DNA from: Aequorivita sp. | GTDB taxonomy: Bacteria > Bacteroidota > Bacteroidia > Flavobacteriales > Flavobacteriaceae | Assembly: GCA_024637015.1 (NCBI GenBank) | Contig: JAGXGE010000004.1 | Coordinates: 310,001 to 374,000 of the forward strand | Reading direction: 5' to 3' | Length of the DNA stretch: 64,000 nt | Program-made: the position numbers and the translations under genes | Shown here: piece by piece, positions 50,501 to 59,567 of the stretch | Numbering within the stretch: the stretch's first letter is position 1 | Layout: each line of letters begins with the position of its first letter | Notes under the pieces: generated by a model | What the model was told of the DNA's origin: nothing | What the model saw: the letters and a program-made list of their open reading frames with translations, nothing else | The model's database searches: none

Positions 50501-53044
50501 CTATTGATCGATTACATCTTTATTAAGGTAATCATCAAGGTTTTTATGAATCTGAATGATTTTATAATTCGGGCTTGATATTTCAAAAAATGGGTGCTTT
50601 ATTTTAAAATCTTTGTTCTCTTTTAAAACTTCTCCAAAACCACGGGCACCCAACTTGGTGTTCAATCCGTGAACGATTACTAATCTGGTTTGTGGATCAT
50701 AATAATCCATAGAAGTAACCATGTTTGTGTAATGATAATTTTCAATGGCTTTATCCAATTGTTCTTTCAACTTTTGTGCAGCTTCACCTTTTTCATTGGT
50801 GAATTTATAAACCAGTTTCCAACTATCAGTTTCTGCTTCGGGAGCAAAGTCTTTTACAGCGATTAATGGAAGCACGTTGCTGTAAATTTGCTGTGCTTGT
50901 TTGCCTTCGTCACTATTTGGATAATTGAGCGAAACAAAGTTTAATGCTTTTTTATAAGCCTCAAAACCTTGCTGGCGACCTATGGCAGTGGCTTTCAATA
51001 ATTCAAGCTTTGGAACAATATCATTGCCGTTATACACCATCATATATTCGTCGCTTTTTTGAATAACCTCAGCATATTTTGCAGCCTCAAACTCTTTGTA
51101 CAATTGTTTGTACTTAAATTCTGGGCTAGACTCATCTGTGGGCAACTGCGAATTTGGATTGCGAAGTATTTCTGCATAACGTGTATCGGCATGGTTTGTC
51201 AATACGTCATTTCTGTATTTATCCGCTTCGGAAGGATTTTCCAAAATTTCATAAATTTTCACCAAATTATACTTGGCAGGTACTACCAATCGGTCTTCAG
51301 GGTTATAGGTAAGAAGTTTTTCAAGTCTGTTTGCGGCGAGGTTATATTCCTTGAATTTTTCTTTATAAATCAACCCTAACTGATAATAGGCAAAATTTCG
51401 GTCCTTCGCCAAGCTGTCAATTAATTTCTGGTCAGTTGGTATTCTTTCAATATAGGTTTGTGGCTTGTAAAGTTCGTTCTCTGCTATGGGTGTCTGTTCG
51501 ACAACTACTTCATCTAGGTTATCCAAAGATGATTTTTTGCTGGAAAGTCTCCAATTGTCCTCCAACTTTCTGTCGCCCCATACTTTTCTAAATTCTCCCT
51601 TTCCATATGCTACCGTAGCTGTATTGTAAAAATAAAAGGTGCTTCCTTTGTTTGGTCCAGAAGCTCCCTTTCCTTTTTGGTAGAATTCGTTATTCGAGAT
51701 TTTCTGCTCAATTTTTATAGCCTCTAAGGAATCTTTTATTGCTTGTTCCTTTAGTTTTGAAGTGTAATCCGTAAAAAAGGCGAGTTGTTCAGACTCACTC
51801 ATATTTGTCAATTTTAGAATGCTATCATTTTTTGTTGCTATGTCTTCGTATTTTATAACATCGTCAAGATTTTCTCGTTTCTTTGTAACGCGGCGCCATT
51901 GGCGGCTTTTTTCCTCGAGAAAGGTTAATGTACTGTCATAATAGGCTCCAGCCGTTTTGTATTGAGCATTGTCAAAATTTATTACCGCAAGGGTTTGGTA
52001 GTTTACAGCTTGAAGTATTCTGTCCTGCTTAAAGGCTTTAATTGATTTATTGTAATACTTAACAGCCGTTTCAATACTGTCGCTATTGCGATAATAGTCT
52101 CCAAACTGGTTGTAGATTTTATCCAAAAACGGACGGTTTTCACGATTTTTTTCAAGGTCTTGTAATAATTCCAAAAATGCAGTGCGATCCCCTTTTTCGT
52201 AATCGAAATTCTTACCTTTCTCTAAATAGGCATTGATCATATAAGCTCGGGAGGTTTTGCGGTTCATTTCAATAACCTCATCAAAAGCGATGTTGGCGCT
52301 ATCTTTTTCTCCCAAACGGTTGTAAAGTTGACCTTTTATGAAAGTATATCTTCCCTTCAATTCTTTGTCCTTTACGTTCTCAGTAGCCATTTTTATGTAT
52401 TCCAGCGCAGGCTGCAAAGAATCCAAGTTAATGAATGCCTGCGACATCATGGCGGCACCGTCGGCAATCTCTTCTTCATTTAATTCTGCTGTCTCAAACA
52501 TCTTTTTGAGATTCTCGATAGCGTATTCTTCATTTTTTAAACGAATGTTGGTTTTTGCCTTCCAAACCTTGGCAACGTTTATGTTATTGCTGGTTGGGTA
52601 ACGGTCCAGAATAAAGTTGAAGGCGTCCAATGCTGGGATAAATCGACCGTCATAATAACGGGCTTTCCCTAGCAACATATAGGCTTCATCTATCTGTGGG
52701 TTGTATTCCTTGCCGTTAATATACATGGAATGTTTCTGGATTGCTTTTGCAGCTTTTTCTTCAGCTCGGTTGAAGTCGGCATTTTTAGAAGCGCCAGGTG
52801 ATTTTGTTTCTTCTTCAGCAATATCGATGCGCTCTACCGGAAGTATTTCCCAAAAATTATCGCGAAAACCATACGCCAGTTGCTCTTTCCCATCGGTAAA
52901 AGCCATATCACCATTATACAAAGTGTTGTATTCAGTTGTGACCGCATGAACGTTACGGTTTAAAAAGGTATTTTTTTTACGTGAACAAGCTGCCAAAAAA
53001 ACAACAGCCAAAATGAATAATGTAATTTTATAAGTGCCCTTCAA
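50501..53044 (-). CDS. sprE: Gliding motility/type IX secretion lipoprotein SprE
   Basis: An 847-residue TPR-rich lipoprotein. The signal ends FLAAC with Cys20. The start of the mature region (TEYNTLYNGDMAFTDGKEQLA...DNFWEILPV) and the long series of TPR-like helices (DEAYMLLGKARYYDGRF, YQLGLIYKEKFKEYNLAANRLEKLL) match SprE of Flavobacterium and PorW of Porphyromonas. These are needed for type IX secretion of surface proteins and gliding adhesins. The large surface protein at 12148 has the matching C-terminal sorting domain. The gene leads a leftward block with bactofilin and the atp genes. Confidence 0.85.
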   Translation of the reverse strand: MKGTYKITLFILAVVFLAACSRKKNTFLNRNVHAVTTEYNTLYNGDMAFTDGKEQLAYGFRDNFWEILPVERIDIAEEETKSPGASKNADFNRAEEKAAKAIQKHSMYINGKEYNPQIDEAYMLLGKARYYDGRFIPALDAFNFILDRYPTSNNINVAKVWKAKTNIRLKNEEYAIENLKKMFETAELNEEEIADGAAMMSQAFINLDSLQPALEYIKMATENVKDKELKGRYTFIKGQLYNRLGEKDSANIAFDEVIEMNRKTSRAYMINAYLEKGKNFDYEKGDRTAFLELLQDLEKNRENRPFLDKIYNQFGDYYRNSDSIETAVKYYNKSIKAFKQDRILQAVNYQTLAVINFDNAQYKTAGAYYDSTLTFLEEKSRQWRRVTKKRENLDDVIKYEDIATKNDSILKLTNMSESEQLAFFTDYTSKLKEQAIKDSLEAIKIEQKISNNEFYQKGKGASGPNKGSTFYFYNTATVAYGKGEFRKVWGDRKLEDNWRLSSKKSSLDNLDEVVVEQTPIAENELYKPQTYIERIPTDQKLIDSLAKDRNFAYYQLGLIYKEKFKEYNLAANRLEKLLTYNPEDRLVVPAKYNLVKIYEILENPSEADKYRNDVLTNHADTRYAEILRNPNSQLPTDESSPEFKYKQLYKEFEAAKYAEVIQKSDEYMMVYNGNDIVPKLELLKATAIGRQQGFEAYKKALNFVSLNYPNSDEGKQAQQIYSNVLPLIAVKDFAPEAETDSWKLVYKFTNEKGEAAQKLKEQLDKAIENYHYTNMVTSMDYYDPQTRLVIVHGLNTKLGARGFGEVLKENKDFKIKHPFFEISSPNYKIIQIHKNLDDYLNKDVIDQ

Positions 53045-53210
53045 AATGGTTTCAGTTTATATAATATTGTAACTTAAAAGGTTCTATTTTAGTATGTAGA
53101 ATCACTAAAGAGCGGTAAAAATACATTTCTTTTTAATATCTGCTTAAAGAAACGTCCAAAAAATGCTCCACTTTAAAGCTTTTGAAGCTCTGTTTCCTTG
53201 ATTTCCTTCG

Positions 53211-53218
53211 TACTTTTG
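53211..53218 (+). promoter_or_regulatory. -7 promoter box for the PaaE-like gene
   Basis: TACTTTTG matches TAnnTTTG and ends 17 nt before the ATG at 53236. Confidence 0.45.
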
Positions 53219-53235
53219 CAAAAAAATTCAAGATT

Positions 53236-54276
53236 ATGAGCGAATTTCATGCGCTTACCGTTTCCGAAGTAATAAAAGAAACCCCGAATTCAGTTTCTAT
53301 ATCATTTTCAGTTCCTGAAAACTTAAAAAAACTTTTCACTTTTAAGGCAGGCCAATATATCACTATCCAGCACCAAAATGGCGGGAAAGATTTACGTCGT
53401 GCCTATTCCATCTGCTCTTCCCCAAAAAGCGGTTTGCTGAAAGTAGCCGTGAAAAAAGTGGAGAAAGGGGCTTTTTCAGAATACGCAAATAAGGATTTGA
53501 AAGCTGGCGATATCCTTCGAGTAATGCCTCCAATGGGGAAATTCATTTTGGAGCCAAATTTAAAAAACTATGCGGCTTTTGCAGCAGGAAGCGGCATAAC
53601 GCCCGTACTCTCCTTGATAAAAAGCACTTTGGAAGACATGCCACAGAGCACTTTCTTATTGGTTTATGGCAATCAAAATGTTGAAGAAACCATGTTCTAT
53701 AACGAAATTTTACAGCTTCAAAAACAGTTTCCGAATCGTTTTAACACCGAATTTGTTTTCAGCAGAAAGGAAGAGGAAAATTCAAAATTTGGAAGAATTG
53801 ACCGCTCTATCGTGAACTTTTTTCTAAAGAATAAATATTCCGAAACTGTTTACGAAGCTTTCTATTTATGCGGCCCGGAAGAAATGATTGACGAAGTTTC
53901 CGCAACATTGAAACATAACGGCATCAATTCAAAACAAATTCATCACGAGCTTTTTTCAACTGCGGAAAAAGGACTTTTGGTAGAAAAACATGATGGGAAC
54001 ACAAATATTACCATCACTTTAGATGATGATGTGGAAATTTTTGTAATGCCGCAAACCAAATCTATTCTTGAAGCTGCGTTGGAACAAGGATTAGATCCGC
54101 CATATTCCTGCCAAGGCGGAATTTGCAGTACTTGCATCGCGCGATTGAAAGAAGGCAAAGCCGAAATGCGCAAAAACCAAATCCTAACCGAATCTGAAAT
54201 TGCGGATGGGTTGATACTTACGTGCCAAGCGCACCCCACAACGGCGACCGTTGTTGTGGATTATGATGATGTGTAA
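53236..54276 (+). CDS. PaaE-like ferredoxin reductase with C-terminal [2Fe-2S] domain
   Basis: A 346-residue electron-transfer protein. The order is an FAD-binding barrel (KAGQYITIQH, RRAYSICSSP), an NAD-binding domain (FAAGSGITPVLSLIKS, YLCGPEEMI) and a plant-type ferredoxin domain with Cys292, Cys297, Cys300 and Cys330. This matches PaaE, the reductase of phenylacetyl-CoA epoxidase, and similar flavodoxin/ferredoxin reductases. No paaABCD genes are nearby, so the partner oxygenase is unknown. The ATG at 53236 is preferred to 53182, which lies before the -7 box. Confidence 0.85.
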   Translation: MSEFHALTVSEVIKETPNSVSISFSVPENLKKLFTFKAGQYITIQHQNGGKDLRRAYSICSSPKSGLLKVAVKKVEKGAFSEYANKDLKAGDILRVMPPMGKFILEPNLKNYAAFAAGSGITPVLSLIKSTLEDMPQSTFLLVYGNQNVEETMFYNEILQLQKQFPNRFNTEFVFSRKEEENSKFGRIDRSIVNFFLKNKYSETVYEAFYLCGPEEMIDEVSATLKHNGINSKQIHHELFSTAEKGLLVEKHDGNTNITITLDDDVEIFVMPQTKSILEAALEQGLDPPYSCQGGICSTCIARLKEGKAEMRKNQILTESEIADGLILTCQAHPTTATVVVDYDDV

Positions 54277-54527
54277 GCCCTCTTGTCCGCGAAAGGAAAT
54301 GTCCGATAAATGGTAAATTTCCTATTTATCAAAATCGAAAAAACCGCGAAAGCTCAAATCCTCATCAAGGTTTGGCCAATGAATTCCGAAAGGGGAAAGT
54401 TCAAAGTTTTCCCTTTGGCATCACCCGCGTTTTGCAATTTCGTAAACCAAAGTTTTTTGAGTTCAAAATTATGGTTTAAAGTGTTCATTCCATTTTTTGA
54501 TTATTATTTCCCTGTTTTCCTCAATAT
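54277..54527. other. Spacer with no recognised gene
   Basis: The region between the PaaE-like gene and its terminator holds only weak open frames with no protein-like pattern. I see no RNA gene or repeat that I can support. Confidence 0.5.
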
Positions 54528-54562
54528 AAAACCTCCGAAATATTCAAATTTCGGAGGTTTTT
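54528..54562. terminator. Bidirectional terminator between PaaE-like gene and lipoprotein gene
   Basis: A perfect 14-bp stem, AAAACCTCCGAAAT (54528-54541) with ATTTCGGAGGTTTT (54548-54561), around a 6-nt loop. It lies between convergent genes and can serve both. Confidence 0.88.
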
Positions 54563-54584
54563 AAAAAGTTTCCTTTACTTTAAA

Positions 54585-55118
54585 TTATTCCAGCACTTCG
54601 AATACAATCCTGCTATCCTCATTGGCGCCAACAATATTCGTATCAATATTATATGTTTTGCAATCCTCGCCATTAATATCAATTAGTTCTCCCGTAATAA
54701 AATTATAGGTGCCTGTTCGGTTAAGTGCTATTATTAATTCAAACTCGTACCTATCGGTATTGGGGTTATAGGGCATATTGAACCAATTTGAAATTCTTCC
54801 CTGGGAGCCTTTAATAAACTCTAAATCATTGCCTTGATATAATTCATCATGGCTTATTAATAGGGCATTATCTACTCCCGTAACCTCTAAAAGATTGACG
54901 TTTGGCTCCGCAAAATAGGGCGATATATTTGCTATGCTCGTTTTCAGGGTAACTACATCGCCCTTGTTATAGGTATCTTGGAGGGGTTCCAAAATTATAA
55001 GGTCTGGAACCCTCGCAAATGTTCCCATATCGTCACAAAATTGCTTTTCGGGATCGCATCCTGAAATAAAACCGATCAACAGTATGGCTACAACTGTACT
55101 GAAAATTTTAGTACCCAT
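54585..55118 (-). CDS. Hypothetical lipoprotein
   Basis: A 177-residue protein from the ATG at 55118, which starts a lipoprotein signal peptide ending GFISGC (Cys21). The mature part looks like one or two beta-sandwich domains (LLEVTGVDNALLISHDELYQG, YEFELIIALNRTGTYNFITGELIDING). I recognise no named family. The 274-bp gap upstream to the GT9 gene contains no gene that I can support. Confidence 0.65.
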   Translation of the reverse strand: MGTKIFSTVVAILLIGFISGCDPEKQFCDDMGTFARVPDLIILEPLQDTYNKGDVVTLKTSIANISPYFAEPNVNLLEVTGVDNALLISHDELYQGNDLEFIKGSQGRISNWFNMPYNPNTDRYEFELIIALNRTGTYNFITGELIDINGEDCKTYNIDTNIVGANEDSRIVFEVLE

Positions 55119-55392
55119 AGCTAATGAATAATTGGTTAATCGGCCAGTTTGTAATGCCATCAGAAGGTGTGCCTATTAGACTGAGAAAAAAAATAAGAGC
55201 ACGCATAGTAAAATTATTCTTCATTGTTTAGATTTAATAATTAGTGGCGAATTACGCACAAAAAAGGAAACAAAGAATTTATTTGCAGTTAATTTTTAAT
55301 CTTTTTTCCCTATTTCTTTCACCGCAGAAATTACCTTTAAAATATTCAGATTAACAAAGTCTTTTCTAAAGAGTTTTTTGAGAAGTAGTGTA

Positions 55393-56430
55393 TTACCTAA
55401 GTAAAATCGAACTTATCTTTTTGACTATTAATGAAGGCGCCATCATTGCCATCACATTTTCATAATCTTTCGGAAATTTATTCCCATAAATAGAAGTAGG
55501 AATCAACGGATATTGTTTACGATCAGCAACCAACTGATTGTTTTCGGGCTGGTTGAAAGGCGCAAACCCGGCATACGGATGCGTAACGCCCCAAAGTGTA
55601 ACTACCGGCACGCCAAACATAGCCGCCAAATGGCCATTGCCGCTGTCCATGGACAACATTAAATCTAAATTTGAAATTAAGGCAAGTTCTTCCTCAAAAG
55701 TGAGTTTGCCTGCAACGTTGGTTACGTTTGCAAATGGATTTTCAAGTTTTTTGAGTAGTTCAATTTCCTTCTTTCCACCTCCGAAAAGAAAGATTCTGTA
55801 TTTGTCTTTTCTATCCAGCTCACGGATTACATCAGCCATTAAACTTAAAGGGTACATTTTGCTTTGATAAGCTGCAAAAGGAGCGATGCCTATCAATTTT
55901 TTTGGCTCTACGCCAATGAGACCGTTAAGTTTAGGCGTCAATCGCTTTCTTGGTGGCGCAACAAATTGTTTTAAATCTATTGAAAAACCGAGCTTTTCAA
56001 AAACATCGGCGTACCGCTGATGTGTAGTTTTTAGCTGTGAAATGGTTTTTCCACTGGAAGCAATCAATGCTTTTTTTTCTGCCCTGCCTTTGTCGATTGT
56101 GGCAGTTTCCAATCCTTTAAATTTCAGATATTTCGTAATTATTTTTGAACGAATCACGTTATGAAGATCTGCAATGGCATCAATTCCGAGTTCTTTTGCT
56201 TCGTTTGCTAAATTAATGAGTCCGAAACGTTTGTGCTCTCCATAAACATCGGCTTCCAAAAAATCAAGATTTGGAATTCCTTCAAAAAAAGGTTTGAAAA
56301 AGGGACGTGAAAGTACCGTTACTTTTAGTTCAGGATAGGTTTGTGTCAAAACCTGAAGCACAGGCACAGTCATAGCCACATCGCCCATTGCTGAGAGACG
56401 TATTACCAATATGTGGGATGGTTTTGGCAT
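55393..56430 (-). CDS. Glycosyltransferase family 9 (heptosyltransferase-like)
   Basis: A 345-residue protein of the ADP-heptose:LPS heptosyltransferase family. Visible are the N-terminal VIRLSAMGDVAMTVPVL, the substrate region GIAPFAAYQSKMYPL, and the C-terminal MSMDSGNGHLAAMFGVPVVTLWGVTHPYAGFAPF with the conserved Asp-Ser-Gly/His. It is thought to work at the cytoplasmic face of the inner membrane in LPS core building. The DUF4254 gene lies 32 nt upstream in the same direction, a pairing often seen in this group. Confidence 0.9.
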   Translation of the reverse strand: MPKPSHILVIRLSAMGDVAMTVPVLQVLTQTYPELKVTVLSRPFFKPFFEGIPNLDFLEADVYGEHKRFGLINLANEAKELGIDAIADLHNVIRSKIITKYLKFKGLETATIDKGRAEKKALIASSGKTISQLKTTHQRYADVFEKLGFSIDLKQFVAPPRKRLTPKLNGLIGVEPKKLIGIAPFAAYQSKMYPLSLMADVIRELDRKDKYRIFLFGGGKKEIELLKKLENPFANVTNVAGKLTFEEELALISNLDLMLSMDSGNGHLAAMFGVPVVTLWGVTHPYAGFAPFNQPENNQLVADRKQYPLIPTSIYGNKFPKDYENVMAMMAPSLIVKKISSILLR

Positions 56431-56462
56431 TTTGCAACTCTAAACCTAACAGGTTTTCTCGA

Positions 56463-57071
56463 TTATTTTTTCCCGCGAAGCACTGGATTTAACTCATCGT
56501 CATTGTACATTTTCATCTGCTTGTAAACTTTCATGTACTTTCTGCCTTGGGCAATATCATCCAATAATTGGTTAATGGCTGTGCTTAAATCAACGCGTTG
56601 TTCCAACAATACATTCAACTTCGCTTTGCAAGCTATTTGGTGTTCTTGGGAAGCATCGGTACGATTTGCTTCTTCGTTCATATGATACACCTTCAAAGCT
56701 AAAATAGAAAGACGGTCAATTCCCCAAGCTGGGCTTTCGGTGTTTATGGTGGCGCCTTCATTTACTTTTACATCCTTGAATTTTTCAAGGAAATAGCTAT
56801 CAATATATTCAACCATATCTGTCCTGTCTTGGTTGGAAGCATCTATTTGACGCTTCAATTTTAAAGCTGCAACAGGATCAATATTTGGGTCCCGAATAAT
56901 GTCTTCGTAATGCCACTGCACCGTGTCTATCCAACATTTGCGATATAATAAATGCTCAATTAAATGACTGTCTTTATCGTACGGATTACTGAATGGCTGA
57001 TCCACGGAATTTATTTCGTGGTATTTGTCTATAACTTCTGAGAAGATTTTGTTGGCTTTGTCTGAAAACAT
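56463..57071 (-). CDS. DUF4254-family protein
   Basis: A 202-residue soluble helical protein. Typical features are HLIEHLLYRKCWIDTVQWHYEDIIRDPNIDP and KRQIDASNQDRTDMVEYIDSYF, which match DUF4254. Its role is unknown, but it is commonly next to a GT9 gene, as here, so an LPS-related function is likely. The upstream spacer contains a CCCCCT-type hairpin repeat. Confidence 0.85.
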   Translation of the reverse strand: MFSDKANKIFSEVIDKYHEINSVDQPFSNPYDKDSHLIEHLLYRKCWIDTVQWHYEDIIRDPNIDPVAALKLKRQIDASNQDRTDMVEYIDSYFLEKFKDVKVNEGATINTESPAWGIDRLSILALKVYHMNEEANRTDASQEHQIACKAKLNVLLEQRVDLSTAINQLLDDIAQGRKYMKVYKQMKMYNDDELNPVLRGKK

Positions 57072-57093
57072 ATAACTATTCTATTTGAAAATA

Positions 57094-57120
57094 TCCCCCT
57101 AACCCCCTTCAAAGGGGGAA
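57094..57120. repeat. CCCCCTAACCCCC-type hairpin repeat
   Basis: TCCCCCTAACCCCCTTCAAA followed by GGGGGAA. The CCCCCT/AGGGGG halves form a short hairpin. I recall this as a common dispersed intergenic element of Flavobacteriaceae, but only one copy was seen in this window. Confidence 0.65.
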
Positions 57121-57144
57121 TTATTCGGACTGTTAATTAATTTT

Positions 57145-58143
57145 TCATGATTTTTCTAAAATGTGTAAATACTCAACTGTTTCTGAGGCTTTGTGGTTTC
57201 GATTTTCAGTTTTGTCTGCCTTAAAACGTTGGTAATTTTTGGTTTTCAAACTATATTTTCCAAAACGTTCCATAACCGTTTGCACTTCCTTTTGACTCAT
57301 CAATCCCTCGTTGTTATAACTTAGGAAAATGTATGGAAATTGTGCGTTTTCAATCAATTCCTCAAAGCTTTTAAGGACTTCTCCGGTTCTGCACCAATCG
57401 CTTTTGTAGTAATCACGCAGACCCGTTTTACCTCTTGGCACAAAGGTATCATATTTTGCGATAGTATTCAGCAAATGGTAGTTCGAGCCGTATTGACGAG
57501 CATTGTAAGGTGGGTCCAAATATAAAATATCGCCTTCAATATTCTTTATCAGCTCATTACTATCCTGCTGAAAAACTTTATGGTCGTTTTCTGTTGGTTG
57601 AAAAAAGGCAGGTTTAATTAAAATTTTTTTTGCTGCGGAAGTCTTTATATGTTTTAAATATGCACCGTAAACCGAAGCTGTGTTTGCCACTTTATCGGCT
57701 CTTTCCAATAATGAAGCGAGTAGAAAAAAATATTGATCATCAGTAATTTTTAAAGTTTTTTTCCACGTCTCAATTTGAAGCCGAACCGCATCTATTTTTT
57801 TACCGTTTTCTGAAGTGAAATAGTTTCTTTTAGCCTTTCCCCCTTCGGAATAATTTTGAAAAATGAAACCTTTTTTGCCTTCTAGGGTATTCAATTCAGT
57901 TAAAAAATCTTCGCAATCGAAAGCAATATGATTACCAATATAATTTCGGTTAAGTACATAGCTGTAATATTCTACATCATTGCCGATTACTTGCTTAACG
58001 TGTGGCTTGAATATTCGGCCAACAATTCCAGTGCCAGCAAAAAGGTCGCAAAACACTATTTCGGAAAGATTATCACCGCAAGTTTCGGTAACCGTTTCAA
58101 AAATAAAGCTGGAGAGTTTATGTTTGCTGCCTATGTAGTTCAT
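57145..58143 (-). CDS. DNA N6-adenine methyltransferase (D12 class), apparently solitary
   Basis: A 332-residue enzyme that adds methyl groups to adenine using S-adenosylmethionine. MNYIGSKHKL at the start and FCDLFAGTGIVG (motif I, 32-42) bind the cofactor. LDPPYNARQYGSNYHLL holds catalytic motif IV DPPY at 210-213. The layout resembles FokI/Dam-type methylases. No restriction endonuclease or specificity gene is next to it, so it may be an orphan methylase with a regulatory or protective role. The target sequence is not predictable. Confidence 0.85.
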   Translation of the reverse strand: MNYIGSKHKLSSFIFETVTETCGDNLSEIVFCDLFAGTGIVGRIFKPHVKQVIGNDVEYYSYVLNRNYIGNHIAFDCEDFLTELNTLEGKKGFIFQNYSEGGKAKRNYFTSENGKKIDAVRLQIETWKKTLKITDDQYFFLLASLLERADKVANTASVYGAYLKHIKTSAAKKILIKPAFFQPTENDHKVFQQDSNELIKNIEGDILYLDPPYNARQYGSNYHLLNTIAKYDTFVPRGKTGLRDYYKSDWCRTGEVLKSFEELIENAQFPYIFLSYNNEGLMSQKEVQTVMERFGKYSLKTKNYQRFKADKTENRNHKASETVEYLHILEKS

Positions 58144-58215
58144 TTGGAAACCCAGATAATATCGCTCAATGTTGTTTGACCTTCGGTAAAAATAAAGGAA
58201 TGTAATTGTTCGGGC

Positions 58216-58344
58216 TTAAAACCCATAACATATTTTTTGATTGTTTTTTTTAGCAGTAAAATTTCGGTTTTCAAAACCAATTATAGGAATATTGGTGCCG
58301 TTTTTTAGTTCCCTATCAATATTTTGAATGTTCAGCGCATTCAT
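58216..58344 (-). CDS. Possible 42-residue small protein
   Basis: A short frame whose ATG overlaps the stop of the DUF6427-like gene as ATGA, a typical coupling. It encodes a plausible soluble peptide beginning MNALNIQNIDRELKNGT. It may be a real small protein or the remains of a longer gene. No family is recognised. Confidence 0.35.
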   Translation of the reverse strand: MNALNIQNIDRELKNGTNIPIIGFENRNFTAKKNNQKICYGF

Positions 58345-59294
58345 AAAAACAGAAATACAAAAGGCAAAATTACCACCATCCAAAGCATAATTTCCTTAAA
58401 CCAAAACTCGGAAACATCCTTTTCAACATAACGTTCAGTATCAAAATTTTCAATATAATTGGTAGTTATAATGGCAATTGGCGCTAAAACAAAAAGTATC
58501 TCGGCACCTGTTTTTTCTGGCCCTGCCAATGCAACAAATAATGCCGTTATACTCAAATACAATAGTAAAAGATAGTTGGGCCTTTCTTTTAAGGGAATTA
58601 TTGAAATCTTTAAAATACGATATACCCCAGCCCAAATATAAAATGCAAGTATTACAGTTATTGGCACCAAAACAGAAGCTGAATTGTACTTTGAAAAATC
58701 AAAACTTATAGCTTCTTGCCAATTTGAAAACCAAAAAAGGGAATCGTTAGCCAATAGTTGGTATGCAGTATTAATGATCAAAACCGCCATAAAACCAGTG
58801 AAGGGAATCAATATTTGTTTGTAATTTGTATTTGGTTTTTGAATTACCGCGATAAATAGCGGAATAAAAAACAAAAGACTCCAAAAATAAAAAAACGATG
58901 CCACAGTAATCCAAATGCTGGCATCGAGAATTTTCTTTGAAGAATTTTTATCGCTTCGAATGCTCATTATTCTTCTTAATGCCAATAAAAGAAAGGCATT
59001 TGCCAAAAGTATTTTGTGTTGAAGAAAAATAACCGGCAGCATTACCAAAAAACAGGTAAAAAAAAGAATTACAAAGGTGTTGTTCTTCGTCAAATGGTTT
59101 TTTCGAATTATGAAATCCAATAGCAACATACTTAATATACTTAGGGCCATAAAAAATCCATGATCAAGCAACAAAATTGGTGTAATGACAATTGACGAGC
59201 CCGAAACTGCCCCCAATAAATAACCCACAATAATAAAAGCGCCGAGAATTAAATAATTTACTGGTTTAGATTTTCCAAAAAAGCTTGTTAGCAT
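58341..59294 (-). CDS. DUF6427-like integral membrane protein
   Basis: A 317-residue protein with about eight to ten hydrophobic helices, for example YLILGAFIIVGYLLGAV, FVILFFTCFLVMLPVIFLQ and ILFVLAPIAIITTNYI. It resembles the DUF6427 proteins found near purD in Flavobacteriaceae. A glycan- or lipid-related role is possible but not shown. It is divergent from the DUF6341-like gene. Confidence 0.7.
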   Translation of the reverse strand: MLTSFFGKSKPVNYLILGAFIIVGYLLGAVSGSSIVITPILLLDHGFFMALSILSMLLLDFIIRKNHLTKNNTFVILFFTCFLVMLPVIFLQHKILLANAFLLLALRRIMSIRSDKNSSKKILDASIWITVASFFYFWSLLFFIPLFIAVIQKPNTNYKQILIPFTGFMAVLIINTAYQLLANDSLFWFSNWQEAISFDFSKYNSASVLVPITVILAFYIWAGVYRILKISIIPLKERPNYLLLLYLSITALFVALAGPEKTGAEILFVLAPIAIITTNYIENFDTERYVEKDVSEFWFKEIMLWMVVILPFVFLFL

Positions 59295-59308
59295 ACGGGG
59301 TAATTTTA

Positions 59309-59316
59309 TATTTTTG
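59309..59316 (+). promoter_or_regulatory. -7 promoter box for the DUF6341-like gene
   Basis: TATTTTTG matches TAnnTTTG and ends 19 nt before the ATG at 59336. Confidence 0.4.
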
Positions 59317-59335
59317 CTCTCTAAAGATTAAAGAT

Positions 59336-59563
59336 ATGACTTGGAAAGGTTTTTGGGAAGGAATCGCTTCTCTTTTTGAAAATGTTCTTTTTATTCCCTA
59401 TGATGCGCTTCGTTCGTTACAGGATCAAACTTGGTGGGGTGCAAATATTATTTCTTGGATTTTGTTACTTATTGGCACTGCAGCATTTATCTATTGGATG
59501 ATGAAGCTGAAGGATTTTAACGAAAACACAGAAAGCACCTATACTTACGATGAGAATCCATGA
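59336..59563 (+). CDS. DUF6341-like small membrane protein
   Basis: A 75-residue protein with one transmembrane helix (WWGANIISWILLLIGTAAFIYWMMKL) between a short amphipathic N-terminus (TWKGFWEGIASLFENVLFIPYDALR) and an acidic tail. It matches the small DUF6341 proteins near purD in Flavobacteriaceae; function unknown. The ATG at 59336 is used since the longer frame from 59285 crosses the promoter. Confidence 0.7.
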   Translation: MTWKGFWEGIASLFENVLFIPYDALRSLQDQTWWGANIISWILLLIGTAAFIYWMMKLKDFNENTESTYTYDENP

Positions 59564-59567
59564 TTTT

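Noticed and set aside
54310-54564. 84-codon open frame after the PaaE-like gene
   Set aside because: It runs into the terminator hairpin and has no recognisable protein features.
55108-55224. 38-codon open frame upstream of the lipoprotein gene
   Set aside because: It starts with a hydrophobic stretch but overlaps the lipoprotein start in another frame and has no ribosome site or conservation evidence.
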